DNA from: Pardosa pseudoannulata
Lineage: Eukaryota > Arthropoda > Arachnida > Araneae > Lycosidae
Assembly (NCBI GenBank): GCA_032207245.1
Contig: CM063506.1
Location: forward strand, 19,830,075-19,894,074
Reading direction: 5' to 3'
DNA: 64,000 nucleotides
The notes under the pieces were generated by a model, which saw nothing but the letters and a program-made list of their open reading frames with translations, searched no databases and was not told where the DNA came from. Below, one piece after another: positions 22,316 to 33,424 of the stretch. Each line of letters begins with the position of its first letter. Within the stretch, counting starts at the first letter, position 1. A program made the position numbers and the translations under genes.

Positions 22316-23578
22316 AATTCATTGAGTCAGAACAGCTGAAGTAACTCTTCCTTGGTAGTTGCCTTATGAAAGCAACTACCAAGTTGTTACCACGACAGAA
22401 GTATCAGTACTTCTTGATACGAAATTCTAACAGTAAAAGGTTTATCTAGCATTTGGCAGTTTCCACAGCATATTATTAGAACAAATAGTCGTATTGCTGT
22501 CCACATCGAAGTAAGATGCAACAGCGTTGAACGTAATTTGAAGCTTACGACTCCAGGAACAATCTACTGCCGAAAAATTATTGATATAAGATAAAAGTCC
22601 CAAAGTTCCAAAAATCTAAATTTATCATAAACAATCTCACATCCATTTATTCGAATGAAGAACTGCTTGCATCTACGAGTTCCAAAGGTTGCCTTAAAGG
22701 TTATTTCAAAGGTTTGTTCCAAAGGCTGTTTTAAAAAAGCCATTATTTTCTATTCCAATATTAATAATCTTAACAGCGAAATTATTGCTGAGTTTCTAGG
22801 TCATGATTTTAGGGACGCGAGAAATCGCAAGCGGCCATGATCTCGTAAATCATTTTCGTCATTCTTATTCCAAATTCCTAACTTGAACTTAGCTCCTCCG
22901 TGCCAATAGATGGCGCCAAGGTGACTCTTACTACTACTCGATCATAATGTATCGTAGTTAAACTTTAATTTTCTTTTTAAGTTTTTAATGCTTTTAAACT
23001 ATTATAGTGCATTTTCTACATTTTGTAAATATTCATCTTCTTTTTATTATTAATCTTATTTTCCTATTGTTATTGTATTTCTTAATAATTATAAAAAAAA
23101 CCTCTTTTTTCTTTTTTTTATCTTTATTATTAAAGACAGAGCCCTAATTTTATTGTATTTGTAGTTCATGACTCTATCTTAAATACTTTTGTTCCCATAC
23201 TTATAGCTCCCCATAACTTAAGATGCATACCAGCAAAGACTGAAACATCGTTCACCACTAGGAATACGACTTACAGTCAAGGAGCCCCAAACAAATTCCA
23301 GTACTTGACTACCTCGCATCATGTCTTAAAATTCACCCTTTGCTAACGATCAATGTGAAAAGTTCATCCATATTCAAGCCTAAACACTCATAGAACATCT
23401 GCTAAAATGAACATGTACTAAACTGAACATCTGCGTAAGAAATCATTCTTCTCCATATCATTAAGGGTCTTCCCTCCGGCGCCCAAGTGACGTATTTTGT
23501 CATGAAGCACCTGTGTACAGCATTTCTCCAAACTCCAAAGCATGCGCATTGTGAAAGGAGGAAGCGGGTTTTTTAACG
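22316..23578. other. unassigned AT-rich sequence with one hairpin
   Basis: Flank of the LINE insertion. A perfect 12-bp stem, CTTGGTAGTTGC (22351-22362) with GCAACTACCAAG (22372-22383) and a 9-nt loop, lies close to the LINE target duplication. Several AAAGGTT/CAAAGG repeats occur at 22,680-22,730. No coding or RNA gene is recognised. Confidence 0.5.
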
Positions 23579-23586
23579 GTTATACT

Positions 23587-24355
23587 CAGGGCTTCGAACC
23601 GGAACTGAACCGAAAACCGGAAAAAACCATTATTTTGGTCGGAACGAAAACCGGAACTGAACCGAAAAAAATATCGGTTTATTTCGGTTCGATATATCTT
23701 TCAGTCATTTTGTTACTGTTACCAACTTATCAATATTTTCTAATTTAACGTCAACTTTATAATTATCATTACATGTATACTGCTTCTCGATTTCCTATTT
23801 GGATATTTGTTGAAAGAGCGTTTTCAGGTTTGAAATTTATTCTCCGAGACAACAGAAGTAATCTCAGTGAAACCACGTTAGAAGATATATTAATAATTAG
23901 AGGCAATTTTCATATGTTAAATAAATATTTTTTACATAATTATTGCAAGGCCAAGTGCACGATGTGAGAGTCAAACGACGAATGTGGGTAATCATGAACC
24001 TAGTTGTCAAATGCGATTTTGATAATGGATAACAATGCCAATGCTCGCCGCTCTTATCGTACCTGCTGTTTGTATCAATTCACATAGTGTACCAATTAAA
24101 AAAAGAATAAAATCTTCTAAATTTTGATAGAATTACATTTTTTGTTTATGATAGAATTATATTTTTAGTACAAATAAGAATATACATAAAATGAAATTAT
24201 TCATTTGGAACTGAAACAAAAACAGTTATTTTTGGCGGAGCAAAAACCGGAACTGAACCGAAAACCGTTATTTTTGGCGGAGCGAAAACCGGAACTGAAC
24301 CGATATTAATTTTTTAGTTGAACCGGAACGAAAAAAATTACGGTTCGAAGCCCTG
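23587..24355 (+). mobile_element. short hAT element with perfect 8-bp target duplication, copy 1
   Basis: A perfect 15-bp inverted repeat CAGGGCTTCGAACCG (23587-23601; reverse complement 24341-24355) is flanked by identical 8-bp direct repeats GTTATACT (23579-23586 and 24356-24363). The CAGGG start and 8-bp duplication are hAT hallmarks. Four same-strand copies of CCGGAACTGAACCGA sit near the ends (23599, 23651, 24247, 24289). Only 769 bp, so non-autonomous. Confidence 0.95.
23773..23967 (+). pseudogene. hAT transposase C-terminal dimerisation fragment, copy 1
   Basis: The frame contains FVERAFSGLKFILRDNRSNLSETTLEDILIIRGNF, matching the extreme C-terminal hAT dimerisation helix (ERxFS..K.....R..L....LE..L.I pattern). 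The ATG is probably incidental; no DDE core is present. The fragment is conserved without stops in copy 2. Confidence 0.85.
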
Positions 24356-24363
24356 GTTATACT

Positions 24364-24866
24364 TTACGCTTTCTAGTCGATGTATGGAAAAAAAAGAGAA
24401 GAGTAGGGTTGCTACGGCCACGTGGCGATTGTTGCTGTCATAGTGTAGTATTGTGTTTAGCTGTTGTCGAGTTTTAGTTTCGATATTTGTTCGGTTTCTT
24501 GTTTTTCTTTGCTGTGGAATTTGTTTCAGGTAGTGTTTTCTCCTTTATTTTCTCCTCTTTTTTTATTGCGCATGAGGTGAGTGGGTTTGTTTTACTTCTG
24601 TTACGGAGGTGTCGTCGGATGACGATAACATCTAGTCTGCCAACTATCAGCCGCTTTCTTTTGCTCAGGTTGTAGGGCCTCTGACTACTTTTCTTGATAA
24701 TCCAGTAGGGTCTATCCCTATTTCTCACAACCAAAAGTTAAAAAAGGAACTCGTACTGATAGTGGGTCCCAATATAAAACTAAATTTCTTAAAAGCCATA
24801 AGAAATGAAAAAAATGTGTGTATGACGGAGGATAATGATACAGCTATCTAGCTATTAAAAATCAAT
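24364..24866 (+). other. putative 5' region of second LINE, copy 1
   Basis: T-rich then mixed sequence directly upstream of ORF1 remnants. It contains a frame reading NQKLKKELVLIVGPNIKLNFLKAIRNEKNVCMTEDNDTA (about 24,730-24,850, ending in a stop), which is probably N-terminal ORF1 coding sequence. The element's 5' boundary was not found. Confidence 0.5.
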
Positions 24867-25330
24867 ATGCTACTATCTGTACCAGTTGTACATAGACTTA
24901 TACCAGATACACTTCCAACAAAATTTCTTTTTTGTGATATACCTCTGAATGTCACTTGCAGTGAGGTGGCCGATGAACTAACGGCAACCGGCTTGCCAGT
25001 TTTCGAAGTGCGACTCTTTCAGAAGCTGATAGGTAGAGAACGAGTTCCGTTAAAAACTATTCTGATACCAAAAATTATGCAAAATCCTGAAAAGATTCAC
25101 TTGTTTGAAGAGATACGGGTACGACCGTTTATAGACAGATCCCGCGAATGTAATAATTGCTTCCAGTTTTCACACTCAATTAGGGCATTTAAAAATGTTG
25201 TCTTTTGCTAAAAGTGCGGGGAAGGACATTCGGTTCAACAGTGCCAGTCTGATTATGTGAAATATAACAATTGTGGTAAATGTCATGAAGCAATTAAATT
25301 TTTTTTTCAACGCTTATATCCGGTAAGCTG
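24867..25330 (+). pseudogene. LINE ORF1 (zinc-knuckle protein) remnant, copy 1
   Basis: The open frame 24867-25211 reads PTKFLFCDIPLNVTCSEVADEL...IMQNPEKIHLFEEIRVRPFIDRSRECNNCFQFSHSIRAFKN, ending in a TAA. After the stop it continues CGEGHSVQQCQSDYVKYNN. It resembles I-clade ORF1 proteins, in which EEIRVRPFI.R...C.NC..FGH leads into CCHC knuckles. Here the first knuckle reads CNNCFQFSH. The part from about 25,330 to 25,836 is too decayed to follow, apart from a possible YAEVVAPKSKE block at 25,423-25,455. Confidence 0.8.
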
Positions 25331-25744
25331 AAATAAATAAATTCAAATGTCTGAATCACTAAAAAATTACTGAAGCTAGAAGACGTTATGCACAGAATTA
25401 GAAAAATATGAAGGCAATATCCTACGCAGAGGTGGTGGCTCCTAAATCAAAGGAGAAAAATAACAATTTGCAGAAGCAATAAATCTGGAAAATATAATGG
25501 AAAAATTTTAGGTAACACCCCAGAGTTTCTTAAATACTCAAGTCGAAATGCTCAATAAAGTCATTCAATTAATGGCATCATCATTCACAAATATTTTACA
25601 AAAGTTTTTCCTACAGCACCACAGAGTGCTACTCAAAAAGGTGAAAAATGAAAAAAGAGGATGTCACAGGATATTATGCCATCTTATCTCCTATACCCCT
25701 CTGATGGTGACTTTGGGTTGATGGATTACTCTAAACTTTGTACC

Positions 25745-25830
25745 GGGGTATCCCCTTCCCCCCTTCTGAGTGTGCCGGCCCGGACGGGCCCTCCTCTTAG
25801 GGGGTGGGGCCGTCTGGGATATTTTTTTAT
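25745..25830 (+). other. GC-rich leader between the two ORFs of the LINE
   Basis: A short GC-rich stretch (GTGCCGGCCCGGACGGGCCC and GGGGTGGGGC at 25,770-25,813) lies immediately before ORF2 and is self-complementary in part. Conserved in copy 2 (about 51,850-51,930). Function unknown. Confidence 0.5.
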
Positions 25831-25836
25831 TATTTT

Positions 25837-27395
25837 ATGAAGGCTTGCTTTACAGTTGTGCCGTGGAACGTTCGTGGTTTTCGGGTCAGGGCCTCTTGAT
25901 TCAAATGCTCTGTTTTTGCTTCTGTCCCTATCCTGCTTGCTCATGAAACCTTTCTTAAACCGGGTCATCATTTTTCTGTTGACGAAAAGGTTCTGTACCT
26001 TAAGGATCGCCTAGTGGGGGGTTCTCACAGCGGTTCAGTACAATATCACTTCATTGGATCTTTCTCTGCCGATTCAACATTCTCTTTTTGAGCATGTTGT
26101 TGTCAAAATTTGGATTAATAATACTCCGCTCATCGTTATTAATACCTATAGCCCAACGTGTAGCGTGGATCTTGGTTATTTCATTTCTCTGCTTGATAGT
26201 ATTGAACCACCGTTTATTATTATGGGTGACCTGAGTTTAAACCTCCTAAAATGGGGAAACTACGGCCTGACTCCGGTTAACAAATTTCTTAATTGGGTCA
26301 CTACGAATGATCTTTGCATTGTAAACATGGACATTCTTACCCGTTTCATGGTTAGCAATTTATCTTCTGTTCTTGATCTTGCGATCGTTTCTCCTCATTT
26401 GTTTCCTTTAGTCCAGTTTTATGTTCATTCAGATAATTTTAATTCGGATCGCTGTCTGATTTTCCGGTAGCTTTATGATCCGCACGCTCCGCAAGTTTCT
26501 AGCGCCTTTCGACTTAGGACAAGCTGGTCTAGAGCTGGCGGTGACTTATATGAGTGAACTATAATCTGATTTCATACTCTGACCTTCTATCTTCGAGCAA
26601 ACAGGCTATTTCGGATAACAGACATTTTCAAAGCGTCACTGGAACTTCTTACCCGCACTGGTGTAATTTTAGATGCTCTTGGCTCTTGGGACAGTAAAAA
26701 AAGTACTATCGGCTGGCTAAGCGTTTTTTCTCACGTGAATACTAAATGAAGTACAAAAAAATTTTCTAGTATCTTACGTCGATACATAAAGAGTAGAATT
26801 CGGAACTACCGGAACAATCTCTGAAATCGGCAAAAGAGTATACAGATAATTTATCGAACTCTGAAGAAGAAGGCTAATTGGCAGGCTCCTGGAGGGACTC
26901 TTCTTTATCAAGGTGTTACCTTCCCCCATCATCAAGCTGCCTTATTTGGACAGAATTTCTACCCCACGGTGGATCATCCTCCCCTTTCGCACGCCTTAAC
27001 TAATACGGTTGGAGAATTAAACCACCACACCGGGAGATCATCTCCTTAAAGCTTATTAAGCATATTGATGATGACAATCTGTACAAAATTGTTGGCCTGT
27101 TCGATGATTTTCTTGGAAAGGCTTACGTTCCGCATAAGTGACGTTCTGCCCTAATTCTCCTTATTCTGAAGAGTAAAAAACCAAGTACACTGATTAGCTG
27201 TTGCAGAAAGATTGCCCTTACTTCGGTTCGGTGTAAAATTTTTGAACGTATTACTTTCCACCGTCTCACTCTCTGGGCTACTAGCGAAATTGTTATTCCT
27301 CCTGGTCTCTTCGCCTTTCTCTCTAATAGGGATTGCCAAACTGTTCTGGACAAGCTGTACCTTGATACGTACTTGCATTGTGGTTGACTTAACTC
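25837..27395 (+). pseudogene. LINE ORF2 remnant, 3'-truncated in the reverse transcriptase, copy 1
   Basis: The ATG at 25837 leads into a WNVRGFRVR block; copy 2 has WNIRGF and, further on, LAQETFLKPG, the first AP-endonuclease motifs. The frame 26054-26470 carries PLIVINTYSPT, IMGDLSLNLLKWGN and a C-terminal SDNFNSDRCLIF corresponding to SDH.PI. A long broken stretch follows. At about 27,130-27,380 lie ILLILKSKKP...RKIALTSVRCKIFERI and DCQTVLDKL, the N-terminal reverse transcriptase motifs. Nothing of the YxDD core or of later domains follows. Confidence 0.82.
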
Positions 27396-28244
27396 GATGA
27401 GTTTATATTTTATTTCATGAAAAATGAACTCATCGTATGCATATAATGTTCGTTCTCAAAGGGGAAACACAGTAAAAATATACGCTATGGAATTAAAGGC
27501 AAATACCTTATATTTAATCTAAAACATTTATTATGTACAATATTTACAAATTAATACATCACTTGCTTAATCTATGACATGACCTGCAATTATTTGGTTT
27601 TTATATCCATCAATATTTTTGTATTTATATTCTTTATCAAAATGTTATGAGACCCAGGTAATAATCATGAATATTAAGTCGGTTTACCTCCAGTAATTAC
27701 CGGGAAGCAGGCTGACTGTCGGTGTGGGCTTGTGGGCATAAAGGTCGTTTGCTGGACGTCGGTGCTGGCGTGATGGTCGTATGGATGTGGGATCAGGAAT
27801 ATATTGTTGGCTCGGGCTCTCTGGCTTGCTCTCGGGATCTCTCTGCCGTTCTCTCTGCACCTCCGACCTCTACTCCTTTTCCCCCTTTCCTTGCACAACT
27901 TTATACCTCGGTTCAACGCCCCTTTTTTTCTCTCTCTCAATCACTTGTTGCTGAAAATTTCCCACATCTGCTCCCTCCTCGGGTGTGAAGGTGGGCTCAT
28001 TAAAATGGCACTTTTGGGGAAAGTTGGCATTATTGCCTAGCCCCTGCCACTATACCTCATGGCTGCATACCTGCCTGGGCTTGGCCGTTATACTTGTGCC
28101 ACTCCATCAGCTATAAATCCTTCGCAGGGGTCCCCATTAAAACTCCAAGTCAACAGCTGTGTCTAAATTCTTTTTTAGAAATGTAGTCCACAGCTGAGTA
28201 TTTACGTGCTGACCATCCTGGGAAAGTACATCGGTACAATTCCC
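27396..28244. other. unassigned sequence, partly GC-rich
   Basis: Starts with the inverted repeat CGATGAGTT...AACTCATCG (about 27,396-27,435). A GC-richer block at 27,690-28,050 has an open frame on either strand but no recognisable domain. It may be untranslated or LTR sequence of an unidentified element. Confidence 0.45.

Positions 28245-28334
<90 letters not shown>
28245..28334. repeat. (AT)n(GT)n(AT)n microsatellite, copy 1
   Basis: AT run 28245-28266, GT run 28267-28320 (27 units), AT run 28321-28334. The partner at 54342-54450 has the opposite balance. Confidence 0.97.
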
Positions 28335-28349
28335 TGTAGACTGACAAAA

Positions 28350-29290
28350 TGCTTAAGGTTCTTAATCAAACAACTTGGCCTTGTGATTTCCTTGAATGCA
28401 TTAAGAAGAAAAGATATTGATTAGTCATAACTTGCAAAAACTATCGTAGTGAGAGAAAAATTTGGAAATGTAGCTATTTTACCAAATAAAGGCAATGATG
28501 TTGGTGGCTCAATAAGGCATTTCCTTTTCAAATCAACTAATAAACGAATTTTTTTATAAAATCTGCTCCAATAACAGCTTTTGAGACATTTGCTGTGTGA
28601 ATGATGATATAAAAGTCAAAGATCTAATTTTAGTGCCAAAAGTTTGAATTTTTGAGCCATTGGCGGCAAATAAAATAAAATCTGATGCTTAACGATCTCT
28701 TTGTATATTTAATGGAATTACAGATATATCAGCTCCCGTGTCTATTAAAAATTGCTTGTCGGTCGATTTATCATATAAATATAAGCTGCAACTTTTTTCT
28801 CCAATATCGCTAGCTGCATCAAGCGATTGGCTTATTAGTTTTTCAGATCTTCTATTTTAAACTGAGATTGTGTTAGGCATTTTTTTAGCATTCCTTCCAA
28901 ATTTAAGGTGGTACCAACAAAATTTATATCAGTTTGATTTGGATTTTGATCTAGGTCGTCTTCCGTATTTTCTAGATTTGCTTCTTGACCTATTACTTCG
29001 AGAAAATTTATCAAATTATTTTGTTAATGCGGCTATATTTGCTTGTAATTCTTCTAATTTATGCCGGTTGGCTGAAGAAGTTGATGTTGGCAATGAACCA
29101 AATTTCGATACTTGGTATATTTCAGAAGTGCTGTAAACCATAATTTTATCGGCCATCTCTTCAATATCATTAATAGTATCCTTGCTTGCTGATGAAGCCG
29201 GGTTAATTCCCAGTGAACGGTACGCTCCTTGTCCGCCATCTTGTTTTTGGCGACTATTGGCGAAATACGACTCCGCGAAGCACACGCCAA
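28350..29290 (-). pseudogene. Gypsy/Ty3 gag-protease fragment, copy 1
   Basis: Minus strand from 29,285: DGGQGAYRSLGINPASSASKDTINDIEEMADKIM...LEELQANIAALTK, the C-terminal Gag region typical of arthropod Gypsy elements. Then come an Arg/Ser-rich basic stretch, a WYHLKFGRNAKK knuckle-like block (about 28,900) and the protease active-site region FLIDTGADISVIPL (about 28,735-28,765) with the catalytic DTG intact. Later FAANGSKIQTFGTK is visible. The copy-1 stop TAA after AALTK is GAA in copy 2. No LTR or reverse transcriptase is seen. This is a truncated internal fragment. Confidence 0.85.
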
Positions 29291-31143
29291 GTACCTAAGC
29301 CTAACACGCAGCGGGACAAAAATGCCATTATACTTAAAATTTTAAAAAACAAATACTAATTAAGAAATTTAAATACTATAAAATTAGAACAAATAAAATT
29401 TTTGAAATAAATACGATTGAAGAGAATGCAGAACTTAACCACTCCACTGGTGAAAAACAGATTGAAATGTAGCAAGGTGCAAAACCATTAAATTAACGGC
29501 AAAAAGTGTTGAAATTCAAACTTACCTCCTACAACTTTTAATATAATTGGATTAAACAAGAATTAGATCATCATGACATCACATCATTTATTGCGCAAGT
29601 TACTCCAAAGAGGATCCGATAACGCACACAAACCAAAGGAGAGAACGAGGTTACCATCTTTTAACGGGAGAGAAAGGGTGAAGTTTACAAGGAGAAAATA
29701 AGTATCGCCTGAGAAATGGCTCCAAAAATACGCCAAAAAAATCGCCAAAATAGAATACCGTACACTGGGATACAGCCGGAAGGCTAAGTTCCATATCAGT
29801 CGAGAGTTATTTTTAATCTCGATTCCTCGGTATCAGTTAATTTGTTTAATAAGCCGTTTTCAAAATTTCACATTTATCATCTGTCGGACGATCTGACAAA
29901 ATATCAACCACTAAATACAAAATAATTTCGTTTAAGTGACAGCAATACTGTATTTAGCTGAATCTTGAGAAATACCTCTGTTTGCAAATTGTGCTTAGAG
30001 CTGTAAAAAACATAGTTTCGGTTTGTTTCCCCAAAAATTTGGCGGTTTAACTGAAACTAGATTGACTCCAGCATTTGGAATATGAAGATTTAAGGCAGGT
30101 GATTTTTCTTCCTTTATATACATTTTAAATTACTTTAACGAACGTACCTTGATTTCCGATCACTGGTATATAATTCTTGACATCTTTATTGCTAACGGTT
30201 GAGTTTTCAAGATTTGCAGTTCAAAGTTCGAGGTCACCAGTGTAGATACGACTAAAAACTTATTTATTAAATTTTTTTAGAATATAAGCCAATATATAAA
30301 TTAATGTAGAATTGAGTTGTCACCACAATATAACATAATAAGCGTTGCAAGAAAGCATATATTAGATGTCTTCATTCTGAAATTAAAAATACTAAAGTAT
30401 CAAATAAGGCAATTTGTCGCAATGTCACGAACTACTATAATGTCCTTCCCACTCATTTTCATGTTTACAACAGCCAATAGTCAAACAATAAACTTCCCTT
30501 CCGTTTGAAACTAAAGCCAGAATTTGCCCTACTGCTTGAAATCGCCTTATATACGTTGAAAATATTTCAAAACTTGATTTGCCAAACTTCCGAAAGTGCG
30601 CTTAATATTTACAACTGTTCTGAGAGTGCAATATTAACTGTTTCTTTCTCTTTTGCGGGTAGACATCAAATATGCATTAGCTTGAGTTGGATTACCCTCA
30701 TTACTGGACACAGATTCTCCTTTTTGTCAGGAGGCATTCGCATTAACAGTCAATATATAAAGCTATAATTTTATGATGCTAATAATTAATTTTAATGTAA
30801 TTATTCAACTTAATTTCAATATAACTTTTTAATTGTTTGAGGAATAAAGTAAATTAAGGCAGATATTTATAACACCTATGTCACAGACCGAAATCTGCTG
30901 CCGGTCATAATACATCCTATGTTCGATTCATGCGAAAGAGAAGGAACTTGAAAAAATATTCTAAAAAAGAATATAAATATACTTTGAATTAACTTAAACC
31001 ACTTACTAACCGAGCATTCATATTTATAAGTAATTAATTCCTAGACAGTTTCCTATCCAGTAGCTCTAATTTACTTTCAAAAAATTAGCCATAATGGAGA
31101 ATGGAATGAAGAATTTGCACATGTGGGGGATTCGAACAACTTA
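29291..31143. other. unassigned AT-rich sequence with a dispersed repeat
   Basis: No domain-bearing frame. Positions 30403-30555 match 33,782-33,953 closely (see that repeat). A BEL- or LTR-derived origin is possible but not shown. Confidence 0.45.
30403..30555 (+). repeat. dispersed direct repeat, unit 1
   Basis: GGCAATTTGTCGCAATGTCA (from about 30,410) and the following 130 bp recur at 33,782-33,953. The second unit carries an extra 20-bp insertion. A few substitutions separate them. Confidence 0.85.
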
Positions 31144-31268
31144 CACTCAAGAGTCAAAACATTATGACCACCCCTACATTTTGCAATGAACTCGCCTGGA
31201 TGACGTGGAAGGCACGTGATCAGGTGGAAGTGGTATTTAACTGCTGCTGGAGAATCTAAAGAATCATT

Positions 31269-32364
31269 AAATAGTGATCCGCGGCCTCCCCAGTGATATA
31301 CCGGTGGAGAATATCAAATCCGAACTATCTAAGTTAGGCTTCCCAGTTATCAAAGTGGCTCAACTTATTAAACGTAAAACCCAACTGCCAATGCCACTAT
31401 TTCAAGTTCAACTCACCCCTACTGATGTTGCTAAAACTATTTCTGATCTTGATTCCCTGTTCTATATCAAAATTAGAATAGAATGCTATAGGGCATCCGT
31501 TAAGACTCAGCAGTGTCACAACTGCCAGCATTTTCATCATCATAATGATAACTGTCTTATGCAGTCACGTTGCGTCAAGTTCGCAGATTTTCATAGTACG
31601 AAAGATTGCCCCTTGGGAACGGGGAAAATTGATTCCCCTAAATGTTGTAACTGCGGTGGTTCTTACCCCGCTAGCTACCAGGGCTGCCCTAGATACCCTA
31701 AGGTAAAAACTGTCATCCCTTCATCTGTATATGCAGTTCCCAAACCTCTATCGAAGTCTTTCGCTCAGGCGCTCTTGACAAATGTGACCTCAGCACCAGT
31801 TACTGTCCCATCTCAGCCCACCCCTATAGCTAATATTCAAAATTTTAATTCTGATAATATTAACTCTTTTACTAATTCATCAAACCAACTGAGCGATATT
31901 ATTAACGTATTAAACGAAATCAAAAATATGTTGGGAGTTCAACGAAATCTTAACTCAATTAAAAAACATCAAATGTAATATGGCCAGGGCTAAGACCTCT
32001 GAGGAACGCTTATTTACGTTCTTCTCGGGCCTTACCCAAGCCCCTTCCACTGGTCCCTAATTTGATTTCTTGCTAGATTATTTACATCTGTTGCATGGTT
32101 ATTTATTTCTGTTGTAACTTTAATTTTTTTTCAATTCTTATGTTTTATTTCATTTATCACGTAATTGTTTGGATGTCCCTGGCCACTTAAATTATTTTTT
32201 TTTTGTCTTCTATCCTTAATCTTTCTTTTCATTTATATGTGTTTCTTTCCCCCTTTTAGTTGTTTATTTCTCTGCTCGCTTAATTTTTGTGCTCACTTAG
32301 AAATCTCTGGATTAGAGGGCTCGGCCCAGAGAATCCAGTTGAATTTACATCTTGTAGATTGTAG
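31269..32364 (+). mobile_element. Jockey-type LINE derivative with ORF1 and 3' region only, copy 1
   Basis: A 1,096-bp insertion is bounded by a perfect 15-bp direct repeat ATCTAAAGAATCATT (31254-31268 and 32365-32379), inside the Tc1 element. It starts within ORF1, so it is 5'-truncated. It contains one ORF1 frame, then goes straight into about 385 bp of T-rich 3' region ending ...CTTGTAGATTGTAG. ORF2 is absent. The target duplication shows it arrived by target-primed retrotransposition. Confidence 0.9.
31274..31978 (+). pseudogene. Jockey-type ORF1 (PRE_C2HC, zinc-knuckle protein), 5'-truncated but open, copy 1
   Basis: A 234-residue frame without stops starts at the insertion junction with no ATG (first codon GTG). 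IRGLPSDIPVENIKSELSKLGFPVIKV...LPLF-type text (here MPLFQVQLTP) is the PRE_C2HC domain of X-element/Jockey Gag proteins. CCHC-type knuckles follow: CHNCQHFHHHNDNC is complete, the second lacks one Cys (CVKFADFHSTKDC), the third is CCNCGGSYPASYQGC. The C-terminal part is low-complexity Asn/Ser/Thr/Pro and ends SIKKHQM. Compared with copy 2, 9 of 12 base changes alter the amino acid, as expected without selection. Confidence 0.88.
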
Positions 32365-32399
32365 ATCTAAAGAATCATTCGTTCACTTACATCTGTGTG

Positions 32400-33424
32400 T
32401 GATGGGAAATGCTGCGGATCTAAGCGATTTCGATAGCGGGCAGATTGTAATGGCTCGGAACAAGTATTTCCGAAACTGCACGACTCGTGGGTTGTTCGCG
32501 ATCTGCAGTTGTTAGTACTTATGCAAAGTGGATTAATGACGGTGAAACCAACAGTAGACGACATGGAATTGGACGTCCACACGCTATCAAAGAAAAAGTC
32601 GTCGGAGATTGTTTCGCATGATGAAGCAAAACCGGAGCCAGACAGTGGCTCATCAGACAACCCAATACGATGCAGGGCCAAGTAGAGTAGTATCGGAGCA
32701 CACTGTTCAGCGGACACTGTTGGATATGCGGCTACGCAGCAAACGTCCCACTCGTGTGCCTTTGCTGACCAAGCGTCATCGCCAACTGCGCTTACGCTGG
32801 GCCCGAGAACATCGTGACTGGTCCATGGATCAGTGAGAGAGAGAGTTGCCTGGTCAGATGAATCATAGTTTGTCATTCATCACAGCGATCGCACTGTTAG
32901 GATACACCGTCTTCCAGGCGAACAGTTACTACCTCAATGTACAGTAGGTCTTACACAGGCGGGTGGTGGTGGTATTATGATTTGGGGAATGTTCTCTTGG
33001 GGGTCTCTGGGACCCGTGGTTGTGGTAGAGCAGACCATGAATGCTACAGGGTATCTGAACATCATTGCGGACCAGTTGCACCCTAACATGGCCTCTGTTT
33101 TTCCAGCTGGAAATGGAATGTTCCAACAGGACAACGCCCAGTGTCACAAGGCTAAAATTGTGTTGGAGTGGTTCCAGAAACATGATACTGAATTCTAGTT
33201 AATGTCCTGGCCGCCTATCTCAATCCGATAGAACATATTTGGGATATCATGGGATGGCAGCTCAGAGTGCAAAAACCACCAATTCGCAATATCTTGGATT
33301 TACGTAACCGTTGCTTAAACATCTGGTACAACCTGTCTCTGGCCACCAACCAAGGACTTGTGGCATCCATGCCAAGGCGGGTTAAAGCTGTGTTGCGCGC
33401 CAAAGGTGGGCAAACTCGTTATTG
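32400..33424 (+). pseudogene. Tc1-like transposase (DD36E), inactivated, copy 1
   Basis: Starts MGNAADLSDFDSGQIVMARN (ATG near 32401), then a frameshift within a short deletion. Following text: AKWINDGETNSRRHGIGRPHAIKEK, QRTLLDMRLRSKRPTRVPLLTKRHRQLRLRWAREHRDWSMDQ (TGA after this). After more frame changes, MIWGMFSWGSLGPVVVVEQTMNATGYLNII and QQDNAQCHKAKIVLEWFQKHDTEF (second catalytic Asp). The Glu region IEHIWDIM lies after a small deletion and a TAG. The C-terminal end is close to MPRRVKAVLRAKGG...TRY. Several independent lesions; inactive. Confidence 0.9.

Noticed and set aside
27722..27988. 88-residue open frames in a GC-rich block, on both strands
   Set aside because: No recognisable domain, alternate open frames on both strands suggest composition bias, and the copy-2 versions differ in frame.
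31120..31145. GGGGATTCGAACAAC just before the Tc1 element, resembling a tRNA arm
   Set aside because: The B-box complement is imperfect and no acceptor or anticodon structure is present; too short to call.
31274..31978. Host nucleic-acid-binding gene
   Set aside because: It is bounded by a retrotransposition target duplication, lacks an ATG and matches Jockey/X-element ORF1 proteins.
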